Assembly: GCF_019175385.1 (NCBI RefSeq)
Contig: NC_083337.1
Coordinates: 18,957,885 to 19,021,884 of the forward strand
DNA: 64,000 bases
From: Lycium barbarum
Lineage: Eukaryota > Streptophyta > Magnoliopsida > Solanales > Solanaceae
Direction of reading: 5' to 3'
Made by a program: the position numbers and the translations under genes. The notes under the pieces are model-generated. The model did no database searches, was not told the origin of the DNA, and saw only the letters and a list, made by a program, of their open reading frames with translations. This document shows positions 50,230 to 61,990 of the stretch, one piece after another (the stretch's first letter is position 1; each line of letters starts with the position of its first letter).

Positions 50230-53199
50230 AACCCAGGTTCTAACCATATGGACTCAATTTGTTATTCGAGGTATGTTATATTTATTTGAATTTTTCCTTT
50301 ATTTTACTTGCCTGTATTTATTCGTCATGTATATACTTTCCCTTGTTCCCTTATTTGTTTACGTACATATCTGCGTTTAATTTCATACACTGTATTATTG
50401 CCTTTTTTACTAGCAAGTTTTATTTACCATACTCATTTTTTACTTTATTGTAAATTATGCATATTGCTTTTACTGTTTCTCTTTAATTGCTATCTTTTTG
50501 TGGTTTTATATTAATATTCATACGTGTTATCGGTTTATATAAATTGGCATTCCGTTCATATTTCCTCCACTTCTGGAAAACTCACACTCACACGTACACG
50601 CGAGGTGTGTTTTGCGCACCTGCGAATTTTTTTTCGTAAAATCCAAATTTTAGGAGAGTTGGCGTATGCGCGGGGTGCCCGAGTAACGGGGACCGCGTAG
50701 CCTTCTCACTCGAGTAGTCCGCTCGGGAGCCTTGTGTAATAGAAAACCAACTCTTAGAATTCCTAGGTTACTGTACATTCCATTTTGCAGTTGTTTTTAG
50801 CTAGGTTGAATTTTATCCTTTATTTCGAACATTCTTTTCATTTTTCACATACTCTTTATTTGTTACATGTTTTTGTTTTTAAATAAATATTGTTGTCATT
50901 TGCTTTGCACTACCTTAGCACTTTATCTAACTATTTTTAGTTGGCTTGTGTTGAACCCTGAATTTTGTAAAATATATATTTTTTTCTTCAATCATGCATT
51001 TTATCCTTTCTGCAAGAACTACGTACACCTGATTCTCTTCTTTGATGAGATACGTAGGCAGCCCTTTTGGGTTCGATATTCATTATTCATTATTCATAAA
51101 AAAAAAATCCTTTATTTTGAAAAAAATCACAAAAATATTTTATTTTCTTTCTATCCTATTTGAACGAACTACGCGCACCTGATTCTCATCAAAGATGAGA
51201 TACGTAGGCAACCCTTTTTGGGTTCGGTACCCCTTATTCAAAAAATACAAAAAAAATATTTTTTAGATTCATATCTTTAACTTGGTTGGTACCAACACAG
51301 TTAGGAATGTGCATAGGAAAGAAACAAGTAACAATCAATATGATGGGGAGGACTGACTTCGTGGTAAACTATAGATTCATTTGGTACCTCTCATTCACAC
51401 TTTAAGTGACACTTGAAAAATTCTCTTGCATGCTTGTAAGACAAGAACAAAACCAACCTCATTGTTTCATGTGCATTGTGTGGTGAGCTTTAGATAGCGT
51501 TCAATTGCATTGCATTGTAATCTAGAACTTGGCCTGAATGTCTGTTGAGGCGAAATTATGAGTAACACTCAGCATAGAAAAGGATCGTAGGCCTTCTTTG
51601 ACCCGTTTGAGCCTTTCTAGCCTACCAAATGGCATTATCCCTAGCATTTCCCCTTTGAGCCTAGAGCCTTTTCTTTGACCACCACATCATAAGCCCATAC
51701 AATTTCTAAGTGCTTATATGCACTATCTCTCTCTTGGCCCAACCTCCCTGAGCGCACTAAAAATGTGCAATCGCGGATAGAGATCTGAGCTGAAGTTTTA
51801 AAAAAAAAAAGATTCGACCGTCCCAGAAAAACAAAGGCTAAGAACGACCTCCAAAGCAAGAAGGAGCCCACAAAAACACAAAAAAAAAAAAAAAAAAAAC
51901 CTCAGTCATTCGAGATCTCGGACATACAACCCATTATTCCTTTTTATTTTTCACACTCAGGCATACAACTCGGAATTAGTATCAAGACCTCGGACATACA
52001 ACCCAGGTCAATTCTCTTAATCCCCACAGAATCTCGGGCATGCAACCCTAAACTCCGAAAAAAAAAAGGGCTTTAAACTTGCAAAAGAGGTCGCACAAGT
52101 ACAAAAGAAAGGGACAATAAAACAAAGTAGATCAGTGTCAGAGCACACAAATACTAAGCACAGACATAGTGCAACGCTTAGGGAAGGATTAGTCACTCCT
52201 TACCCAAATAATATCCTACCCTTTTCCCAAGCCTACATTACAACCCCATAACAAGCCCTACATGATTCTATGCTAAGGTTTCTCTCATTAGTGGATACTT
52301 ACATGACGGCCAAGCTTATGGTATCACAATTGCAAGCATTGAACATCTTTCTCAGTTTGAGTGTACTTCTCTAGACGTCCCAAAGTTCAAAAATACTGAA
52401 TACATGTGAAAAGAGACTTTCTTTCTGGTGAGGGCACTTGAAACATGAGGGTAGGTATAGTTCAGAGTCTTTGTTTGAAACAAAATGAACCGATCTTGTC
52501 GATCCTTAGGTATGTCTGAGGTACCACTTGAAGCTATAGGAATTACCAATAAGTCGATCTTGGTTTGTTGGACGATAAATAATGGTGAATTCTTATGCAC
52601 AATACTAATTGTTGGTACCAACTGAAGTCGGGGCATGTTATATCAATCATTGTTATTATTAAAAAAAAAACAATTTTGCTGGATTTTGCTTTCGTGATTT
52701 TGTTATTTTTTTTTCTTAATTTTGTTTTTTATCGTTGCACAGTAAATATAGTTCAATGTTGTTGTGTTGTTACTAACTCTACGAGGTATCGACATCTGGT
52801 CTTACCATGAAAGATCCTCGTATTTCTCCGCTGAAGCATGAAATTGGGAGAACATTTTTGAGTAGCTTAAAAAAAAAAAAAAAAAACAAGTGCACATCAC
52901 TTTCCGCTGGAAGTATGCGAATTTTTGTTTGTTTAAACTGGGACAGAATTTTTGAGGGGGCCCTCAAAAATTCCACCAATGGCACATTTTGAGAGAAAAG
53001 GCACGGGCTCATCCGGCCCCACAGTAGGACACTGCATTGGCTCGTCCAGCCCCACAACAGGACATCGAGGGCGTCATAGTCTAAAGGCATCATTCTCATC
53101 GCCTAAAGGCACCATTTCATGGCCCAAGGACCTTACCTTCTGCACTTCATTCGCGCCGAAGCAAAGGCGTTACCCTCCACACCAGCATTGCTTTATTAT
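50230..53199 (+). other. Non-coding internal region of H (5' part)
   Basis: No retroviral domain in any frame. Contents: a T-rich leader; a GC-rich block at 50661-50727 with CCCGAG/CTCGGG arms (50678-50683 and 50722-50727) that could fold; two copies of the hairpin-plus-ATACGTAGGCA motif; a run of four CTCGGACATACAACC-like words (51917-52045); poly-A/T runs; and CCGGCCCCACA/CAGCCCCACA repeats at 53015-53060. Confidence 0.7.
51015..51228 (+). repeat. Two copies of a hairpin motif with ATACGTAGGCA
   Basis: The copies at 51015-51075 and 51162-51228 read AACTACG.GCACCTGATTCTC, a small stem-loop (51035-51049 and 51185-51199), then GATACGTAGGCA..CCCTTT and GGGTTCG. A third, diverged copy lies at 54773-54840 with stem-loop 54794-54808. 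The middle stem is CTCAT/ATGAG and the third is CTCGT/ACGAG, a compensatory change. Confidence 0.7.
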
Positions 53200-53269
53200 T
53201 TTCAAATGCCTCTGCGTATGCTCGCAGCCGCATTGCATTGCACCTGCATTGCTCACCGCCTTTTATTAC

Positions 53270-54370
53270 TGCCTGGGCCATGCACCGCCCTTTTAAATTT
53301 CTGCATAAGGCTGTGCACCGCCTTTCATATGATGCATGGGCTGCGCACCACCCTTTGCATCGCTTTCATATATTACATGGGCCATGCACCGCCTTTTGTA
53401 ATTTCTGCATAAGGCTGAGCACCGCCTTTCATATATTACATGGGCCATGCACCGCCCTTTGTAATTTCTGCATAAGGCTGAGCATCGCCTTTCATGTTGT
53501 ATGGGCTGCGCACCGCCCATTTAAATTTCTGCATAAGGTTGCTCACCGCCTTTCATATGTTACATGGGCCATGCACCGCCCTTTGTAATTTCTGCATAAG
53601 GCTGAGCACCGCCTTTCATATGATGCATGGGCTGCGCACCGCCCTTTGCATCGCTTTCATATATTACATGGGCCATGCACCGCCCTTTGTAATTTCTGCA
53701 TAAGGCTGAGCACCGCCTTTCATGTTGTATGGGTTGCGCACCGCCCATTTAAATTTCTGCATAAGGTTGCTCACTGCCTTTCATATGTTACATGGGCTAT
53801 GCACCGCCCTTTGTAATTTCTACATAAGGCTGAGCACCGTCTTTCATATGATGCATGGGCTGCGCATCGCCCTTTGCATCGCTTTCATATGTTACATGGG
53901 CCATGCACCGCCCTTTGTAATTTCTGCATAAGGCTGAGCACCGCCTTTCATATGATGCATGGGCTGCGCACCGCCCTTTGCATCGCTTTCATATGTTACA
54001 TGGGCCATGCACCGCCCTTTGTAATTTCTGCATAAGGCTGAGCACCGCCTTTCATATGATGCATGGGCTGCACACCGCCCTTTGCATCGCTTTCATATGT
54101 TACATGGGCCATGCACCGCCCTTTGTAATTTCTGCATAAGGCTGAGCACCGCCTTTCATGTTGCATGGGCTGCGCACCGCCCTTTTGTAATTTCTGCATA
54201 AGGCTGAGCACCGCCTTTCATATGTTTCCTGGGCTGCGCACCGCCCTTTCAATTTTCTGCATAAGGCTGCGCACCGCCCTTTTGTAATTTCTGCATAAGG
54301 CTGAGCACCGCCTTTCATATGTTGCACGGGCCGCGCACCGCCCTTTGAAAATTTCTGCATAAGACATCGC
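53270..54370. repeat. Hierarchical minisatellite in the 3' part of H
   Basis: The array is built from a roughly 62-bp unit (GGGCCATGCACCGCCCTTTG, then TTTCTGCATAAGGCTGAGCA) and a roughly 41-bp unit (GGGCTGCGCACCGCCCTTTG, then CATCGCTTTCAT). These combine into a 103-bp dimer, seen at 53898, 54001 and 54104. A third, roughly 61-bp variant with CCCATTTAAATTTCTGCATA starts near 53495 and 53723, giving a 228-bp higher period. All contain a GCACCGCC core. The reverse strand stays open over several hundred bases in repeating GGAQP/ERRCSALCRNYK-like frames; I read this as a by-product of a stop-free repeat. Confidence 0.9.
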
Positions 54371-54409
54371 ACCGCATCTGCCTTGTTTTATTATTATTTT
54401 CTTAATGCC

Positions 54410-54715
54410 CCTGCATATGCTCGCAGCCGCATTGCACTGCACCTGCATTGTTTTATTGTTTTCAAATGCCCCTGCGTATGCTCGCAGACGCATTGCACCG
54501 TACCTGCATTTGTTTGTTTTAAATGCCCTGCGTATGCTCGCAGATGCACTGCACATACATTGCATCATTACTTTGCGAATGCTCGCAAATGCACTGCACA
54601 TACATTGCATCATTACTTTGCGAATGCTCGCAAATGCACTGCACATACATTGCATCATTACTTTGCGAATGCTCGCAAACACACTGCACATGCATTGCAT
54701 TATCACTTTCAGATA
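54410..54715. repeat. Second short tandem array in H (45-60 bp units)
   Basis: Units carry GCGTATGCTCGCAG..GCA or GCGAATGCTCGCAAATGCAC and then TGCATTG. The last three are exactly 45 bp apart (CTTTGCGAAT at 54571, 54616 and 54661). Earlier, longer units begin near 54411, 54472 and 54530, and a related unit lies at 53208-53250, on the other side of the main minisatellite. Confidence 0.85.
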
Positions 54716-55155
54716 CCCTTCAAACGCATTGCATCATGCCTTAAAAAAAAAACGTCCATTAGTTATCACCTTTCGAACTACATTGACCTGATTCTCGTGA
54801 TTGACGAGATATGTAGGAAGCTCTATGCAGAGTTCGGTCACATCAGGGCGAGAATCATTCTTTCCCCGACAAGTATACAATCTTGCACCCCCCAGCATCT
54901 CGTAGCTCGATACTGGGGCAATTTTGGAAGCGACGATGTGGGTACGCGAACGTTTTTTTTCGGCCCTGAACAATCCTTCCCTTTTATCATTTTTTTCTTT
55001 TTAACACAACCCTGCCGACAGACTGAGAGTATTGTCAAAGCTCTACCAACGTCTGGCCTCTTTCTCCGTACATATCCTTTTAGCAATTCTTTGTCGGGCC
55101 AAAATAGGCTACATGTCAACGTCTTTGTCCGAAAACTCTTTCATCGTCTCCGGTC

Positions 55156-55168
55156 GAAGAGGGACAAG
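55156..55168 (+). other. Polypurine tract of H
   Basis: GAAGAGGGACAAG lies directly before the 3' LTR start (TGTTGACACC at 55170). This purine-rich run is where plus-strand DNA synthesis would be primed. Confidence 0.7.
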
Positions 55169-55169
55169 T

Positions 55170-57109
55170 TGTTGACACCTAATTTTGGCTTGACGTGCTT
55201 AAAATTAACGTTTTGGGAGGCTCTGATTCGGTAAAGAGCACGGAATACATTTTTTTACACATTTTTACACTTTTTCAACAATTTATTGATGATTATCATT
55301 ATTTTGGGAATTTTATCAATTTATTGTCATTTTTTCAAGAATCATTATTTTGCACATGTATAGCACAATACTACCATTTTCGTGCAATTAACAATTGTTT
55401 CTTAATTTTATAGCAATACATTTTCATATCTTGCACATTAATATTTATATTTTATACTTACGTTATTATTTATACATGTATTAATTAATTATTATTTTAG
55501 TGCAGTCCGATAGTGTAGAGAAAATTGGAGCAATTAATTTTTAAAAGCGGAGCAAGAATTCGATCAAGTAAAGGTCTTATCACTTTTTTTAAAAAAAGTT
55601 GATTGAGGTGATGTGTTGGGGACAAAGGGGTATGGCTTCATTATTTTTGGACAAAAACAAAGAAGTGTTTGTTTATGTTATAAGAAAAGGGTGGGGTTAA
55701 TTTCATTATTGGAGACACACACATCACACTTGAACACTCAGATTTTTTCCTCTCTTCTAAAACCTAAAACATTTTTTCCTCTCTCTCTCCTCAATCCTCT
55801 CACTTCACGCCGCCACCACCCAAAACCTCCATCTCTATCATTGTCACTTTCATTTTTTTTTTAAAAACCAGATCTCCCTCACAGCCGACCACCATCGTCT
55901 CCACCACCAGCCACGCTCCACCAGCCCACTACGCCCTCCGTTCTCCAACGCCCCGCTGCCCCACTTCATCTCTTTCTCTCTCTCTCTTCCCGTCGCCGTC
56001 GACAGCCGCCGCCCCTCCACACTGGAGCTTTGAGCTCCGGTGAACTCCGACACACCCAAAAACAGAACAGACAGGGACATCAGCATCTTCTGGGGATGAT
56101 GAATGGCCGATGAAGAAATTTCCGTCGATTTCCAAGGCCTTCCATGTACAAAGACGGGTTTTTATTTTAAGTTTATTCATTATTTCTTTAATTCATCCGA
56201 TAGTTATTTATTTTCTTACTAACATTTTTATTAAGTCTCACGCAGGTATCCGGAGTTACTTTTTGAAGATGACACTCAAAAGAAGTTCAAATAGCTTCTT
56301 AAATTCTCTGTTTATATTTTTTTACATTCTTAAATTATACAAGCATAAAATATAGTGAAACTTTACTTTTTAGGGTGCAGGTTGGTGGTATTTATTTACG
56401 ATCTGCTTAGGTGATTGCAATTTTATGTGTTTTAGACAAATCAATATTAGGCATTTATTATTTTCGTAGCTAATATTCTTATAGTTATCATGTTTCGCTA
56501 GAGTTTTAATTCAATAGCTTAGCACACTTAAGTAAATAAATAGGGTGATTTGGCTCAATATTTAGGCTTTAGAATATACTCTCATAATTAATTGATTAGG
56601 CGTACATACTTAGCTAGTTAAATTAGTTAGCTCACCTTGAGTGCAAAATAATTTCATGTCCATTTTTTATACCTTTGTCACATACCCAAACTTCTAAGTT
56701 GCTCATAACCTTTTTTTTTTAAATAATTATTATATCACATATGTATAAAATACGTATTGCACGATTATTTATGTGAATAGTCATATTAATTATTCTTTAG
56801 TCTAAATTCTACTAATTTTTGTAAATAATAATCAAGCCTTTTTACACATCCCTCTAATAGTTAAATTGGTCCAGCCGGGAACCACATTTGTGGATTCTGA
56901 AGGATGCCTAACACCTTCCCTTCGGAATAATTTGAACCCTTACCCAGAATCTCACTTATTTTCGTAGACCATGTTAAGTTGCATATATTAATAATTTATA
57001 GGTACCCTAGTATACCTTAAATGCTAGGTGGCGACTCTGTACATAATTAATTATTTCAGAGCTCCATAAGTTCTGCTTTGTTTAGCCTCGGTTAAAATGG
57101 GGTGCAACA
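55170..57109 (+). repeat. 3' LTR of element H, 1.94 kb
   Basis: Complete LTR with termini TGTTGACACCTAATTTTGG and GGTTAAAATGGGGTGCAACA. It aligns over its whole length (except the first 35 or so bases) with 48305-50208. The flank after it is CTTAC, with no matching TSD at the truncated left end. Confidence 0.92.
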
Positions 57110-57888
57110 CTTACGTCACCTCGATAGAATGCAGTTGTTCTAGAGTCCTTGTGCATGTATGATGATAAGTATATTTTGATAAGCATATCATTATAAATAT
57201 TTTATGATGAGCATGTCATGATTGCATCACACCGGGCCTAGTTGGCCAGGCACTCACCGCGAAAGCGGGCAGCTATACGATACACCATGGCCAGTTGGCA
57301 TGGGCAGACACCACTAGTGGGCGGCATGAGATGGTACCCCGGACGCGGGAGGCCTGGACGCGGGCTAATGTTACTGATTATCACACCGCACCTATATGGT
57401 CGGGCAGTTTAGATATATATATACATATGATATGCATACATGAGATGATGATAAGCATAAAAGTAAGTCAGCATGCATTACTTTTCATATTCCCAGTCAG
57501 GTACAGTTGCTCCATACTTGATGCCTCTTTTACTTTCTTGATGTGTTGTTTTTGTTCATGCCTCTCATACTCAGTACAACATTCGTACTGACGTCCGTTT
57601 TCTTTGGACGCTGTGTTCATGCCCACATGTAGACAGAGAGGCGAGCTCGATCCGGATTCTTAGGAGTTGTCAGCTGATTGAAAGCACTCCATTGTCCGGA
57701 GGTGCTTATTATTATCCTTTTGGTACATATGTATATTTTGGGGCATGACGGAGTCTTGTTCCGTCTACATGTATAGTATGTCAGTAGAGGCTCGTAGATG
57801 CGTAGGGTGGGTTAGATGGTCTCACAAGTTTATTACAGTATGCATGTATATATTATATATATTATTTTGATGGCCTAATGAGGCATGT

Positions 57889-57889
57889 G

Positions 57890-57933
<44 letters not shown>
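57889..57933. repeat. (AT)n(GA)n compound microsatellite in LTR G
   Basis: An AT run (57889-57909) passes directly into a GA run (57910-57933), near the 3' end of G. Confidence 0.9.
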
Positions 57934-60900
57934 CTGATTGTGTTTTCCACCGGAAAATGATTTTCATACAATTATGAATGATAAGGAAGCGTAAATGACT
58001 ATGACCAGTGAGGAAATAAGGGGTGCTCGGTGGTCAGCTTCGGGTACCCGTCGCGGCCCCTAGCTGGGTCGTGACAATGATATCCTCAGACAAACTCATT
58101 AAGTCAACCATAACCCAAACACTTAATCAATATTAACATATACTTATCCTTTTGATTATTTCAAACTAGACTTCTGCTCCTAGTGCATGACTCTTAACTT
58201 CTTTTAATCTTGGCAAGTACTAAACAAACATACACACCATGTTTTAGAGCATATTTAGGCTATGTGAGTATTCTTAATTTCATACTTTAACTCCCTTCCT
58301 ATTATAGCCAGATAAATGTCAAGGAAAAGTCATCCAAGTTTAAAACAAAGTCCAGGGTACACAAAGTCACAAAGATCAAGAGGAGTATTTAACATACATT
58401 CAAGCTAACAAACCCTGGTCACAGAATCAAGACCTTTTCAAACCTCAGAATCCTCTTAGCTTTAAATTAATGTTACTAACCAGATTATTTAGACATATTG
58501 AAACCATCATGATTGTAGTATATTGACCCTCAGAGACACTAGTTTTGGCCATAACTTTTGAATTAACACTAGCTCTCATTTAAATAATCATGGGCATGAC
58601 ATTGATGGATCCCATGGTTATAGGAATAGGATTTAGAAGAAAGGGTTTCTAGGTCCTGAAGAAAAGACAGCGCAGGGTGAGGCCATTACTGCCCACCCTT
58701 TCTTGGACTTTCCTTTCAGTAAAAGGGGAGCAAAGGTTCCACTGGTCATCACTCACAGTTCATGCCTAAGCTCACCCTTTACTCCCCAGAATAAACTCTC
58801 ATTCTCCATCCTCAGTGACATACCACCAGAGCCCCACCCCCTAATGATTAGGTAGTTAATCCCTTTGTTTTATGCAGCACCCCAACATGTGACTCTTTAT
58901 TTTTATAGGCTAAGTGATGTACAAACAAACAAAAGACAAAAAAACAACACATATAACTTAAACTTCAAAGAATCAAAACAACTTTTCTCTTAGATCTATT
59001 TCTAGTTATGACCACTTGTTAGTCTAAGACTGTAATTATGACACTTCAAATAGAAGACATAAAAAGAGGAGCATAACAGATTCAAGCTTAACTATACTTT
59101 CTTTTCATTCTGGCATGATCTTCACCCTCTTACAACTAAAGCATGGATTTAACTAAAACCTATCCCAATAATCCAAGTCAACTCACTAGAATCACACACT
59201 CAGGACATAAAAAGAAAGAAAAATTTAGAGAAAACCAGTACACACTTCAGAATTTCAAAATAATTGAATTAGCCTATGTTTTAAATAGCAAACATCTTAT
59301 TTTGAAGACACCTAGGTATCTAGAATGTCCAAACCAGTTTCTATCTTGACTAGGTGATACTTAGTGAGTCTCTTATTTGAAAAATTGAGTCATCTTATTT
59401 TTTAAACTTACTTTTAGAGAGAAAACAAAAGAATCCCAAAACCAGTTGACCAAGCCATTTTAAACCATGTTCAATCAATCAAAACCAAGCTTAAACTCAA
59501 CACCATTTTTTGATATCATTTCTATATGATCAGCACATCAGAGATTAGATGAAATAAGAAAACAAGTTGATTACTTCACATTTTTACCTAACCTAAGTCA
59601 TTAGAGTTAAACCACCACATAAATATAAGTCAAGCTGATTAATCTAAGCAGTTCATAGTCAGCAACACATTACAAGCATATAGATTAATTTAGCACATTA
59701 TTAACAAACACCTAAACCTAAAACAACATATCACTTATCATAATACTTAAAAGTAAGCAGAATACCACTAACTGCGATTTAAACTAAGCAACATTAAATG
59801 AAAAAGCAATAACAAGATTAATGGTTACCTTTTTTATGTGCAGCCGTGTACAAGAATGGATTTGAAGACCCTTTATGCTTCCAAATCCCACACTCAGCCA
59901 CACTTCAACCTTAAAATTAAAGCCTAAAATTATACTGGTAAGCTCAAGTTTTGACTTTTTAATTCAAATCTCAGGCTTTAGGGTTCTGAAACTTGTTTTT
60001 CTGGTAAGGGTTGGGTTTCCCAAAGTTCATTCAAAGACTTTAAAAAACGATGTGGTACAAAGTAGATTCCAGATGCAAAACCCATCATCTATGAATTTAA
60101 TGGTTAGGATCTATAGAAAACACACATATATGGTCGGATTTGACCCATTCTAGGTCGATCCGAACCAAGCCCTTATGAACCAATAAGAATCGAGCTCGTA
60201 TAGTCCCATTATAACAATAAAGATGCAAAAAATCGTGTTTTGATTCAGAAAACTAAAGGAAAAAGTGAAAGAGGAGAGGATTAATACCGTGTTTGGATGG
60301 ATCCGAATGAAAAAATGTTGAAACATTAATTGTTTCATGCTTTTGGTTGTACTAAACCTGCGAAAACCCTGAGATTTCTACACCATTGCCATTTTTGGCA
60401 TGAAAGAGAGGGAGAGAATTGAGGCGACGTTAGGGTTTTTTCATAGAAGATGAAAGAGAGGAGAGAGGGGAGGGGGTTAGGGATCATTTGGTATGAAATA
60501 AGAATGTGAACAGGGCGTCGCCCCCTGTCACGACCCATTTTAGCCTAGGTCATGCGGGCACCTACCATTCTCACCTCGGTAGGCGAACCCTTAACTCAAC
60601 GTTCACAATCAATAAATATAGTAAAATAACAGAAGAAGTAAATGACGTAAGTCTCACAATATAATATAATATAGATAAGTGCGGAAGTAAATGAATCCAC
60701 CCCAGTATCTGGTCTGGTCATATAAGAGCATCTAAATTCGAATAACTCTGGTCTGAATAATAATACATAAAATGTCTCAAATCATGTCTTGAAAAAAAGT
60801 AATACATAAACAATAGAAGAGTCTTCGAGGTCAGCGGACGCCATTCTCACCCTGGAAAACTCAAATGGAAGCTGAGGAGTCGATCAGCCATGAGTCAGAA

Positions 60901-61499
60901 AAGTAGATCTGGCCTGATACTATGCATTCAAAAAAGAATGCAGCAAGTGCAGGTCAGTACAAACAACAGTACTGGTAGGCACCATAGGACGACTAAGCAT
61001 AGTTAACACAATTCAGAAAATAATGCAGATAAACAAGTAAACCAATCATGCATGGAACAATATATTCGTAACCGAGTATCCATCAACACCTATGTAAGTA
61101 TCTAACCCCAATATGATAAGTCTGAGTATATCTAGTCCTGGAACAATCAACACAACAGAATCAACAACACAATCCATCACAGTACAGTCATCACGACATC
61201 TCGCTCAAGTCATAATGCAATGCAATGCAATAATGGTATGAATGTGATGACATGCCATGCTATGCAAATGAGATGTACACATGTACTCCGGACAGAAATA
61301 TCGACATCTCGGCAGCACAACCCAGTGTGACTCACGAAATCTGAGTGCCACCCATCCCGGATCTTTGCCAAACAGACAGACGGGACCCTGGCTAATTGCT
61401 CACAGGGGGAGTCTCACCGGCACCACTCTGGGGGACTCGCGGAGCTCATGCACTACAATCGATTTCAGAATAACATCAGAATCGGTCATGCAACAACGA

Positions 61500-61780
61500 T
61501 GCCCGAATATAACCATCGGACATCGGCCTCCTCACAATCACTCAGAAGAGTTGTCAAATATCAGTTTCATAAATCAAAGATTCCGGAATTGAACCTCGGA
61601 CGTCGGCCTCCTTACAATCACTCAAATAAAAGAGTTTATCAAGTATCAGTTTCATATAAACAACGATTCCGGAATGGATCTTCGGACATCGGCGTTTTTC
61701 ACAATCACCCAAGTAAAATAGTTTATCAAATATTAGTTTCGCTCAATCAACGATACCGGATAATCACCGGATATCGGCCA
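61500..61780. repeat. About 83-bp tandem repeats in LTR K
   Basis: Three full units and a partial one carry TCGGACATCGGCCTCCTCAC or close variants (near 61513, 61596, 61682 and 61759), with AGTATCAGTTTCAT and ACGATTCCGGAAT in between. Confidence 0.75.
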
Positions 61781-61849
61781 TGCATGATAATATGAGATAA
61801 TATGTGCAATGCATATGTAAATCATCAACAAGCAAGCTCAATATCACAA

Positions 61850-61990
61850 GTACCTCAACGGGGTATGCCAATAATGTATTACATCACAATACCAACAGTG
61901 GGTATGCCAACATATATCAATAACTGAAGTACCAACAGTGATTACGCCAATAATGTATCAGAGTACGAGTACTAACAACAGTTATGTCAA
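61850..61990. repeat. About 45-bp tandem repeats in LTR K
   Basis: Four diverged units share AGTACCAACAGTGGGTATGC or variants, followed by CAATAATGTATCA. No coding frame is conserved. Confidence 0.7.

Larger units (their letters stand above)
48305..57109 (+). mobile_element. Non-autonomous Ogre/Tat-like element H with two LTRs
   Basis: Two near-identical LTRs (48305-50208 and 55170-57109) flank about 5 kb. A PBS (50212-50229) and a polypurine tract (55156-55168) are in place, but there is no gag, protease, reverse transcriptase, RNase H or integrase in any frame. Movement would therefore need proteins from an autonomous Ogre-like relative. By eye I count about 17-20 substitutions between LTRs over 1.9 kb, near 1%, so it is young. 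The 5' LTR lacks the first 35 or so bases present in the 3' LTR, and no TSD can be recognised, so the left junction suffered a deletion. The internal region holds hairpin motifs and a complex minisatellite. Confidence 0.9.
48016..58077 (+). mobile_element. Gypsy solo LTR G, carrying element H
   Basis: It starts TGTTACACCTCGGAAAAGTC and ends GGGTCGTGACA. A perfect TSD, ATGAT, lies at 48011-48015 and 58078-58082 inside LTR I. The emptied LTR is about 1.26 kb (48016-48304 and 57110-58077), shorter than relative A, so some U3 sequence was probably lost at the H junction. U3 carries the palindrome TACGGACCGTA (48195-48205). The 3' part has CATACTCAGTAC and a TA/GA microsatellite. Confidence 0.85.
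44789..60525 (-). mobile_element. Ogre/Tat-like LTR I, truncated, with nested G and H
   Basis: The inner end on the plus strand is TGTAACGGTTCGCATTTCGC, the inverse of the 3' end of LTR D. Homology with LTR E runs in order through GGTGATCCTCTAGGGAAGGT (44970), the GGCCCAACAGG block (about 46225), the TGCAGCC block (59840) and the GATCCGA block (60155). Solo LTR G interrupts it at 48016-58077. On the right it stops at gypsy LTR K (60526) before the expected GGTGTCAACA terminus, so about the last 0.8 kb is missing or lies outside. No coding sequence is present. The left flank is ATTGG (44784-44788). Confidence 0.72.

Noticed and set aside
54100..54706. Long reverse-strand open frames with repeating GGAQP/ERRCSALCRNYK-type peptides
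   Set aside because: They follow the minisatellite unit, shift with unit type, and are open because the repeat lacks stops. No start context, no known family, and they lie inside a non-coding retroelement.
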